Shown here one piece after another: positions 1-5,263 of a stretch of DNA of 8,907 nucleotides. A program made the translations under genes and the position numbers. The stretch covers positions 1 through 8,907 of the forward strand of contig CABUBX010000086.1 in assembly GCA_902489925.1 (NCBI GenBank), in the 5' to 3' direction. Position 1 is the stretch's first letter. Each line of letters begins with the position of its first letter. The notes below the pieces were generated by a model. It worked only from the letters and a program-made list of their open reading frames with translations. It was not told the origin of the DNA and did not search any database. The DNA is from an uncultured Lachnospiraceae bacterium (GTDB lineage Bacteria > Bacillota > Clostridia > Lachnospirales > Lachnospiraceae).

Positions 1-41
1 TTAGCGTTAAATTTAAGCTGGGGACGCTGATTTTCGGACAG
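1..41. other. Tail of upstream intergenic region, no gene recognised
   Basis: These bases precede the first terminator. No reading frame here can be recognised. In many Firmicutes the gene before rnr is secG, but nothing in these few bases shows that. A weak dyad (AGCGT near 3-7 and ACGCT near 25-29) is visible and is too short to interpret. Confidence 0.3.
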
Positions 42-73
42 ATAACACTCTTAGTGATAAGAGTGTTATTTTT
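42..73 (+). terminator. Rho-independent terminator of the upstream unit
   Basis: A perfect 12-bp stem (42-53 with 58-69) closes a GTGA loop and runs into five T residues (69-73). This ends whatever lies upstream. It stands 33 bases before the rnr start, so rnr needs either readthrough or its own promoter. The stem is AT-rich, so termination may be partial. Confidence 0.75.
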
Positions 74-82
74 GGTTATGAT
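54..82 (+). promoter_or_regulatory. Possible weak sigma-A promoter for rnr
   Basis: GTGATA (54-59, 4 of 6 matches to the -35 consensus) and TATGAT (77-82, 5 of 6 to the -10 consensus) are separated by exactly 17 bases. The -35 candidate lies in the loop and right arm of the preceding terminator hairpin. The -10 is convincing and the -35 is weak. Transcription would begin around 88-90, leaving a leader of under 20 bases before the rnr start, which is just enough for the GGAGG site. Confidence 0.35.
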
Positions 83-106
83 ACTTTTTGACTGGAGGTG
101 ACATCT

Positions 107-2260
107 ATGGATGAAATTTTATATAATATACGAAAAGAAATGCTGACAAATATGTTTAATGATGAAAATTATCGCCCGATGAAGCTAAAAGAGCTTTGTG
201 TGCTTTTGAATGTGCCAAAGGATGAGCGTGAAGATTTAAAGCTTATTTTAGACAGGATGGTTTCTGAGGGCTTAATTACAATAGGAAGCCGCGGTTGCTA
301 TGAAAAGCCGGCGCCCGATGAGCTTGTGGGGACATTTTTGGGAACGCAGAGAGGATTTGGCTTTGTGCGTGTCGATGGCCGGGAAAACGATATTTTTATT
401 CCGGAGGAATATACAAAAAATGCTTTTCATGAAGATGAGGTTGCGGTAAAAATAGTGTCTGAGGCTGACAGAGGATTAAGAGCTGAGGGCGTCGTGACAT
501 CAATTATTCACAGGGCACATGCGACGATTGTGGGAACGTATCAGAAAAGCAAGAATTATGGCTTTGTTGTGCCGGACAATCAGAAGCTTTCCAAAGATAT
601 TTTTATTCAAAAGGAAAGGGATATGCACGCGGTGAGCGGACACAAGGTTGTCGTAAGGATTACAGATTACGGCAATAAGTTTAAGAATCCGGAGGGAAGA
701 ATTATAGAAATTCTCGGTCATGTCAATGACCCGGGAACAGATGTAATTTCCATTGTCAGAGCATTTAATATCCCGGAAGAATTTCCCGAGGAAGTGATGG
801 CACAGGTTGAAGCGATTCCATCGGAGGTCACAGAGGAAGAAAAGCTTGGACGAAGGGATTTGCGGAAGCTTCAGATGGTCACAATCGATGGTGAAGATGC
901 CAAAGATTTGGATGATGCCGTCACAATCGAAAAGAAGGGCGATAACTATATGCTCGGTGTGCACATTGCAGATGTGAGTCACTATGTCAGAGAAGGCAGT
1001 CCTTTAGATAAAGAAGCGATTAAGAGAGGAACAAGCGTTTATTTGACAGACCGTGTGATTCCGATGCTTCCCCATGCCTTATCCAATGGTATTTGCTCGC
1101 TTAATGCAGGTACAGACAGACTGGCTCTAAGCTGTCTGATGGAAATTGATGCTCATGGAACAATTATCGGTCATGAAATTTGCGAATCAGTCATTTGTGT
1201 AGACAGGCGGATGAGTTATACCGAAGTTAAAAAGATAATAGAAGATAAGGATGCAGCGCTTTGTGAAGCATATAAAGATTTTGTGCCGATGTTTGAGCTG
1301 ATGTATGAGCTTTCGGCGATATTAAGACAAAAGCGCCATAGGCGAGGCGGTATTGATTTTGATTTCCCCGAAACGAAAGTGATTGTCGATAAAAATGGAC
1401 GCCCGACAGATATTCAGCCATATGAGCGAAATTCGGCGACCATGCTTATTGAAGATTTTATGTTGGCGGCAAACGAAACGATTGCGGAGGATTTCTTCTG
1501 GCAGGAGATGCCGTTTCTTTACAGAACCCATGAAACGCCGGATGCAGAAAGAATACAAAAGCTTGTGATGCTCATTAGTAAATTCGGCTATTATATGAAG
1601 GTGAACCGGGAGGCAATTCATCCGAAAGAAGTTCAAAAGCTTCTCGGAAAGATTGCGGACACGCCTTGTGAGGCGATGATATCAAGACTTGTGCTGCGTT
1701 CAATGAAGCAGGCGCGCTATACAACGGAGAATACAGGTCATTTTGGCTTGGCAGTCAAGTATTACTGTCATTTTACATCGCCGATTCGACGTTATCCGGA
1801 CCTTCAGATACACCGTATTATTAAAGAAAATATAAACGGACGATTGACAGAGCGCCGTATAACCCATTACCATAAAATTCTTCCTGAAATTGCTTTATCT
1901 TCAAGCATGACAGAGCGTCGGGCAGACGAGGCAGAGCGGGAGGTTTTAAAGCTCAAGAAAACAGAATATATGTCTCGTCACATCGGAGAGTTTTTCGATG
2001 GCATTGTATCGGGGCTTACAGGCTATGGGATGTATGTGGAGTTGGAGAATACATGTGAGGGCATGGTACGGCTTCAGTCGATGGACGATGATTACTATTA
2101 TTATGATGAGACGAATTTCACGCTTGTCGGTGAGATGACGGGAAGAAAATTTAGTCTCGGTGACAAAGTGTGTGTCATCGTTGTCAATACAGATAAGCTG
2201 ACACGGACAATAGATTTTGAACTTGCAGAGGGGTATGAAGATGTCGAAGGAGAGTATTAA
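107..2260 (+). CDS. rnr: Ribonuclease R (RNB-family 3'-5' exoribonuclease)
   Basis: This is a cytoplasmic processive exoribonuclease that degrades structured RNA from the 3' end, including non-stop mRNAs released by trans-translation. The 717 residues show the full RNase R order: an N-terminal winged-helix region (about 1-60), two cold-shock/OB domains (about 70-125 and 140-200), the RNB catalytic domain (about 245-570) and a C-terminal S1 domain (about 627-706). The signature TIDGEDAKDLDDAV gives the metal-binding Asp residues D261, D267, D269 and D270, matching D272, D278, D280 and D281 of E. coli RNase R; D269 corresponds to the key catalytic D280. The ATG at 107 is chosen because GGAGG (94-98) lies 8 bases before it; an in-frame GTG at 98 would sit on that site. 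The protein ends soon after the S1 domain, without the long Lys-rich tail of the E. coli enzyme. It overlaps smpB by 20 bases, so the two are co-transcribed. Confidence 0.97.
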   Translation: MDEILYNIRKEMLTNMFNDENYRPMKLKELCVLLNVPKDEREDLKLILDRMVSEGLITIGSRGCYEKPAPDELVGTFLGTQRGFGFVRVDGRENDIFIPEEYTKNAFHEDEVAVKIVSEADRGLRAEGVVTSIIHRAHATIVGTYQKSKNYGFVVPDNQKLSKDIFIQKERDMHAVSGHKVVVRITDYGNKFKNPEGRIIEILGHVNDPGTDVISIVRAFNIPEEFPEEVMAQVEAIPSEVTEEEKLGRRDLRKLQMVTIDGEDAKDLDDAVTIEKKGDNYMLGVHIADVSHYVREGSPLDKEAIKRGTSVYLTDRVIPMLPHALSNGICSLNAGTDRLALSCLMEIDAHGTIIGHEICESVICVDRRMSYTEVKKIIEDKDAALCEAYKDFVPMFELMYELSAILRQKRHRRGGIDFDFPETKVIVDKNGRPTDIQPYERNSATMLIEDFMLAANETIAEDFFWQEMPFLYRTHETPDAERIQKLVMLISKFGYYMKVNREAIHPKEVQKLLGKIADTPCEAMISRLVLRSMKQARYTTENTGHFGLAVKYYCHFTSPIRRYPDLQIHRIIKENINGRLTERRITHYHKILPEIALSSSMTERRADEAEREVLKLKKTEYMSRHIGEFFDGIVSGLTGYGMYVELENTCEGMVRLQSMDDDYYYYDETNFTLVGEMTGRKFSLGDKVCVIVVNTDKLTRTIDFELAEGYEDVEGEY

Positions 2261-2708
2261 ATTAATTGCAAATAATAAAAAGGCCTATCACGATTATTTT
2301 ATCGAGGATACTTATGAAGCGGGCATTTCTCTTGTGGGTACAGAGGTTAAATCCCTTCGCATGGGACGGTGCAGTGTTAAAGAAGCTTTTATCCGTGTAG
2401 AAAACAGCGAGGTTTACATTTATCAGATGCATATAAGCCCATATGAAAAAGGGAATATTTTTAATAAGGACCCGTTGAGAGTGCGTAAGCTTTTGCTTCA
2501 CAAAAATGAAATTAATAAGCTGATGGGACAGGTTGCCCAAAAAGGCTTTACGATTGTGCCGCTTAAAGTTTATTTTAAGGGCAGCCTTGTGAAAGTGGAA
2601 ATTGGTCTTGCGCGCGGTAAGAAGCTTTATGATAAACGACAGGATATTGCTAAAAAAGACCAAAGACGTGAAGCCGAGCGGGAATTTAAGGTGAAAAATT
2701 TATATTAA
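2241..2708 (+). CDS. smpB: SsrA-binding protein SmpB
   Basis: SmpB is the protein partner of tmRNA. It binds the tRNA-like domain, brings Ala-tmRNA to stalled ribosomes, and its C-terminal tail probes the empty mRNA channel. The 155 residues show the family hallmarks: an N-terminal IANNKKAYHDYFIEDTYEAG block, GTEVKSLR, the KLLLHKNEI segment, and the basic C-terminal stretch YDKRQDIAKKDQRREAER that becomes helical in the decoding channel. Length is typical (about 150-160). The ATG at 2241 is preferred because the purine-rich AGAGGGG just upstream (2227-2233) is correctly spaced; the ATG at 2235 is too close to it and a TTG at 2217 has no site. Its ribosome binding site lies inside the end of rnr and the genes overlap by 20 bases, pointing to translational coupling. 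The tmRNA gene follows about 100 bases later. Confidence 0.97.
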   Translation: MSKESIKLIANNKKAYHDYFIEDTYEAGISLVGTEVKSLRMGRCSVKEAFIRVENSEVYIYQMHISPYEKGNIFNKDPLRVRKLLLHKNEINKLMGQVAQKGFTIVPLKVYFKGSLVKVEIGLARGKKLYDKRQDIAKKDQRREAEREFKVKNLY

Positions 2709-2717
2709 GTCTATGTG

Positions 2718-2740
2718 GGCGGGGCTTGACAGCACCCGCC
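2718..2740. repeat. GC-rich dyad enclosing the ssrA -35 box
   Basis: GGCGGGGC (2718-2725) and GCACCCGCC (2732-2740) pair over 8 bp with one bulged A (2734). The six-base loop is exactly TTGACA, the -35 hexamer of the ssrA promoter. As RNA this could be a weak end signal for the rnr-smpB transcript, but TTATAGGG follows rather than a T tract. As DNA it could be an operator. Confidence 0.6.
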
Positions 2741-2754
2741 TTATAGGGTATGAT
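2726..2754 (+). promoter_or_regulatory. Strong sigma-A promoter of ssrA
   Basis: TTGACA (2726-2731, perfect) is separated by 17 bases from TATGAT (2749-2754, 5 of 6). Transcription should start near 2760-2762, giving a leader of about 47 bases that RNase P would remove to make the mature tmRNA 5' end at 2808. This lets tmRNA be made independently of rnr-smpB. Confidence 0.88.
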
Positions 2755-2807
2755 AGATATACATTTCAAACAAATCATACTTACGTCTGCCAGCCATACA
2801 TCTTTAA

Positions 2808-3156
2808 GGGTTTGTACTGGTTTCGACGGGGGTTTTGAAGTTTGGGAAGCCATCCGCAGACTCCGGAACTGCGCAAAAAGCCGGAAACTAAATATAAACG
2901 CAGACGAAGAAAACTTCGCAATCGCTGCCTAAGTGCAGCTTGTCACCATCAGGTTGCTCACAGCCTGATGACTGGCATCGACCTATGTGAGAAACTCCGG
3001 CGTCAAAGCTTTGAGATGTCGGAAGATTGATGAAGCTACTGATGGCATAAGCCTGTTTGTGGGCGTATGTCAGAGGGAATGTTAAAACACAGACTGTGAT
3101 GGGAGATGCCTGAATGAATGGGCCTTCGGACAGGGGTTCGATTCCCCTCAGATCCA
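2808..3156 (+). ncRNA. ssrA: Transfer-messenger RNA (tmRNA, SsrA)
   Basis: One-piece tmRNA of about 349 bases, the RNA at the centre of trans-translation. The tRNA-like domain is formed by GGGTTTG (2808-2814) pairing with CAGATCC (3149-3155), with discriminator A at 3156. The third pair is G-U, the alanine identity element. The 5' motif GTACTGGTTTCGACGG and the T arm AGGGGTTCGATTCCCCT are diagnostic. Pseudoknot PK1 is visible: CGCAG (2855-2859) with CTGCG (2869-2873), interlocked with TCCGG (2862-2866) and CCGGA (2881-2885). A short tag frame ending TAA (2930-2932) follows, and then the 3' pseudoknot region. The 3' CCA is not encoded (TTT follows), so it must be added enzymatically. Ends come from base pairing and could be off by one. 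Confidence 0.96.
2897..2932 (+). other. tmRNA proteolysis-tag reading frame
   Basis: Within ssrA the frame reads (N)ADEENFAIAA and then TAA (2930-2932). The hydrophobic AIAA end is a typical ClpXP/ClpAP degron, and ENFAIAA resembles clostridial tags. The resume codon is either AAC at 2897 or GCA at 2900. AAC has the 11-base spacing from PK1 seen in E. coli, whereas GCA has an A at position -4, as E. coli does. The added first residue is Ala carried by the tmRNA itself. Confidence 0.85.
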
Positions 3157-3165
3157 TTTATATCT

Positions 3166-3192
3166 AAAGTCCTTTATACAAGGGCTTTTTTT
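3166..3192 (+). terminator. Rho-independent terminator of ssrA
   Basis: A 9-bp stem (AAAGTCCTT, 3166-3174, with AAGGGCTTT, 3180-3188, one G-T pair) has a TATAC loop and continues into a T run to 3192. It starts 10 bases after the tmRNA 3' end. The next gene starts only 28 bases later. Confidence 0.9.
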
Positions 3193-3220
3193 CTGTAAAA
3201 ATTGAGAAAGGAATATACTC

Positions 3221-3667
3221 ATGGAAGAAAATGTAAGACCTGAATTTAATGTGCGGCCCGGAATAAAACGTGCTGTGCTTAGTGCTGTAATATTTGGAAT
3301 TGGGGTTATACTTGGCTTTGTTTCGCATTACGGTAATTCAGAATTATTTACAATGATATACAGGGTAGCCCTACTTCCTATTTTGGCAGTCATATGCATA
3401 GTAAGCTTATTGTTTTTTTTGCTTAGAAAAATCAGTGTTTATGAAACGGGAATAAGCATTTACTTTGTCAAAGGATGGAAGCAAAGCTTTATGTATGATG
3501 ACATATCAAAAATAGAACTTGTCTTTGGGCGTGTGGGCTACTCCGTTCCTATACGGATATACGCAGACGGCAAAAAATGCATCACTATCGTGCCGTCATA
3601 CAAGGGTTATGACCTTTTGCTGCACAAGCTCGAAAAAAAATGCAAAGAAAAAATACAAAAAATATAA
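3221..3667 (+). CDS. Small two-helix membrane protein with possible PH-like domain
   Basis: I do not recognise a named family for this 148-residue protein. A short N-terminal segment (1-16) precedes two strongly hydrophobic helices at about 17-37 and 45-68, joined by a short polar loop. The remaining 80 residues are soluble and beta-rich, ending in a Lys-rich helix (KLEKKCKEKIQKI). The layout (helix pair, then YETGISIYFVKGW, DDISKIEL and a final amphipathic helix) resembles the bacterial PH-like domains found after membrane hairpins, with the soluble part probably cytoplasmic; this is inference from pattern. The ATG at 3221 is supported by GAGAAAGGAA upstream. It sits 28 bases behind the ssrA terminator, without a clear promoter of its own, and converges on the MATE gene. 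Existence as a gene is likely; function is unknown. Confidence 0.75.
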   Translation: MEENVRPEFNVRPGIKRAVLSAVIFGIGVILGFVSHYGNSELFTMIYRVALLPILAVICIVSLLFFLLRKISVYETGISIYFVKGWKQSFMYDDISKIELVFGRVGYSVPIRIYADGKKCITIVPSYKGYDLLLHKLEKKCKEKIQKI

Positions 3668-3677
3668 CAAGCATCGC

Positions 3678-3765
3678 AAAGGAAAAAAGCGAGGGTGCGG
3701 ATATTTTGTACAGCGTGCATTTGTAGCAACGCAAACAAAATATCCGCACCCTCGCCTTCTCCTTT
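3678..3765. terminator. Long bidirectional hairpin terminator
   Basis: The core is a perfect 21-bp stem (3689-3709 with 3735-3755). Inside its 25-base loop a second hairpin forms (GCGTGC, 3713-3718, with GCAACGC, 3726-3732). Outside, AAAGGA (3678-3683) pairs with TCCTTT (3760-3765) across a small internal loop. Read on the minus strand, the core stem is followed directly by TTTTTT, a classical terminator for the MATE gene. On the plus strand a T run comes only at 3773-3780, so termination of the gene at 3221 relies mainly on the stem. The outer arm includes part of the MATE stop codon. Confidence 0.8.
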
Positions 3766-5122
3766 AAGCAAGTTTTTTTTCAAAGCCATGCATCCAGTCG
3801 GATTTTATAAAGTATATTAAAAATGTAATTGAGCTTAATGCCCATGTCATCGGATAAGCCCAGAAAATAACCTGTATATCAGGAATAAATTTTACAACAA
3901 TAGATATGTAGGTTACGCGGATAATACACCAGCAGGCCAGCATGACGAGCATTGGGACGATGGATTTTCCGGCACCTCTTAAAATGCCCGCAATACAGTG
4001 GGAAAACGCCAGCAGGAAGTAAAAGAGGGCATCGGTGTGTGCCTGTGCCGTACCGTAGGCAACTACCTCAGGCGTACCGTTAAAGGCAGCAATAAGCTTT
4101 GGCGCAAGTATGTAAATGACAACGCCCACAAGCTCAGCCATAGTGATAGAGCAGATGATGCCGAAAACAGCCCCTTTTTTTGCACGGTCGTATTCTTTGG
4201 CGCCAAGGTTCTGACTGATAAAGGTTGTCAGCGCCAGTGCAAAACATGTAATCGGAAGGAAGGCGAAGCCCTCAACCTTTGAGTAAGAGCCGCAGCCGGC
4301 TACAGCCATCTGACCGAAGGTGTTAATGTTGGACTGAACAATAACATTGGCAAGCGCGATGATTGAGTTTTGCAGGCCGGCCGGAAGACCGTTTGAAATA
4401 ATCTGCCTTAGCATACGCTTGTCGATGCCGATTTTCTTAAAAGAAATCCTATAAACTTCCGGGCTTTTAAGAAGCTGCCGAAGACACAAAATTGCACTGA
4501 TGAACTGGGAAATGACAGTGGCAAGTGCTGCAGCGCCGACGCCGAAATTCAAACCGGCAACGAGTACAAGGTCAAGGACAATATTGACTGCCGATGAAAT
4601 CATCAGATAAATTAACGGGTGGCGGCTGTCCCCGACGGACTGTAAAATGCCGACAAGGAAGTTATACATAACAAAGGCCAGCGAGCCGCAGAAATAAATT
4701 CGAAAATAGGTAATTGAATTTGGCAGTACGTCTGCAGGTGTGCCCATAAGAACTAATATCTGAGGGGCAGCAATAAGACCGATGGCTGTCAGGGCGACAC
4801 CGGAGATAAGACCGATGGCAACGATTGTGTGAATTGCTTTTTGGACAAGGTCATAATTTTTAGCGCCGAAATATTTGGCGACCACAACGCCGGCGCCGAC
4901 GGCAATACCGTTAAAAAAACCAACTAAAAGAAAAATCAGATTTCCTGATGAACTGACAGCGGCGAGGGCGCTGCTGCCTAAAAAATTGCCGACAATGAGA
5001 GAGTCAGCAGTGTTATAAAGCTGTTGAAATAAATTTCCTAAAAACAGCGGAATGGCAAAGGCAATAATTCTTTTGGAAATTGAACCTGTTGTCATTAACG
5101 AAGATGCGGAATTTGCACTCAT
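3764..5122 (-). CDS. MATE-family multidrug/cation antiporter
   Basis: This is a 452-residue integral membrane exporter of the MATE family (MOP superfamily), expected to expel drugs or organic cations in exchange for Na+ or H+. Length and hydrophobicity fit twelve membrane helices in two related halves. The first half carries the family start AIPLFLGNLFQQLYNTADSLIVG (residues 23-45) and VAKYFGAKNYD (81-91). The second repeats these as NGLPAGLQNSII (244-255) and ISQNLGAKEYDRAKKG (302-317); this internal repetition is characteristic. The substrate cannot be read from sequence. The ATG at 5122 is supported by AAGGGGAGG on the minus strand (5131-5139). The gene stands alone, divergent from the peptidase, with its own promoter and a structured leader of about 60 bases. 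Confidence 0.94.
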   Translation of the reverse strand: MSANSASSLMTTGSISKRIIAFAIPLFLGNLFQQLYNTADSLIVGNFLGSSALAAVSSSGNLIFLLVGFFNGIAVGAGVVVAKYFGAKNYDLVQKAIHTIVAIGLISGVALTAIGLIAAPQILVLMGTPADVLPNSITYFRIYFCGSLAFVMYNFLVGILQSVGDSRHPLIYLMISSAVNIVLDLVLVAGLNFGVGAAALATVISQFISAILCLRQLLKSPEVYRISFKKIGIDKRMLRQIISNGLPAGLQNSIIALANVIVQSNINTFGQMAVAGCGSYSKVEGFAFLPITCFALALTTFISQNLGAKEYDRAKKGAVFGIICSITMAELVGVVIYILAPKLIAAFNGTPEVVAYGTAQAHTDALFYFLLAFSHCIAGILRGAGKSIVPMLVMLACWCIIRVTYISIVVKFIPDIQVIFWAYPMTWALSSITFLIYFIKSDWMHGFEKKLA

Positions 5123-5146
5123 TTTAAAGCCTCCCCTTAAATTTTA

Positions 5147-5178
5147 CGGTACTGCATCAAAAAAACAGACGCATACCG
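5147..5178 (-). promoter_or_regulatory. Stem-loop in the MATE mRNA leader
   Basis: On the minus strand CGGTATGCGTC (5178-5168) pairs with GATGCAGTACCG (5158-5147): 11 bp including one G-U pair, with one bulged G. The 9-base loop contains seven consecutive U. It begins about 5 bases after the predicted transcription start and ends 7 bases before the ribosome binding site. It is not a terminator, because the U run is in the loop. It could protect the 5' end of the mRNA or bind a regulator; as DNA it could be an operator dyad. Confidence 0.5.
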
Positions 5179-5189
5179 CCATTAAGTAT

Positions 5190-5218
5190 AGTATAGAAAA
5201 ATCGTGGAGAAAAATCAA
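5190..5218 (-). promoter_or_regulatory. Predicted sigma-A promoter of the MATE gene
   Basis: On the minus strand TTGATT (5218-5213, 4 of 6) is followed after 17 bases by TATACT (5195-5190, 5 of 6). Predicted start is near 5183, giving a leader of about 60 bases. A second TATACT copy lies directly downstream (5190-5185). The promoter shares bases with the oppositely directed peptidase promoter. Confidence 0.65.
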
Positions 5219-5233
5219 GAGGTATGCTACAAT
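5205..5233 (+). promoter_or_regulatory. Predicted sigma-A promoter of the S9 peptidase gene
   Basis: TGGAGA (5205-5210, 4 of 6) and an extended -10 element TGCTACAAT (hexamer TACAAT, 5228-5233, 5 of 6) are separated by 17 bases. The extended TG helps make up for the weaker -35. Transcription would start near 5240, leaving about 24 bases before the ATG at 5264. Confidence 0.65.
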
Positions 5234-5263
5234 AGATTAAAACAGGAAAAGGGGTGCATATCA

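Noticed and set aside
98..106. Upstream GTG start for rnr at 98
   Set aside because: It overlaps the GGAGG ribosome binding site that is ideally spaced for the ATG at 107.
500..1636. Open frames on the minus strand inside rnr (500-982, 1227-1421, 1322-1636)
   Set aside because: They run opposite a strongly conserved gene and show no start signals or recognisable domains.
2217..2240. Longer smpB starting at TTG 2217 or ATG 2235
   Set aside because: TTG has no ribosome binding site, and ATG 2235 is only one or two bases from the purine-rich site; the ATG at 2241 fits the family N-terminus.
2755..2807. Riboswitch or small gene between the ssrA promoter and the tmRNA
   Set aside because: The stretch is only a leader of about 47 bases with no recognisable structure or frame.
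2750..3157. Protein-coding frames across the tmRNA gene on both strands
   Set aside because: The region is clearly structured tmRNA; only the short tag frame is translated.
3998..4282. Plus-strand open frame inside the MATE gene
   Set aside because: Shadow of the conserved transporter, without a ribosome binding site or a sensible product.
5204..5263. N-terminal extension of the S9 peptidase from GTG 5204
   Set aside because: The extension covers the predicted promoter, has no ribosome binding site, and adds residues unlike the family; ATG 5264 has a good site.
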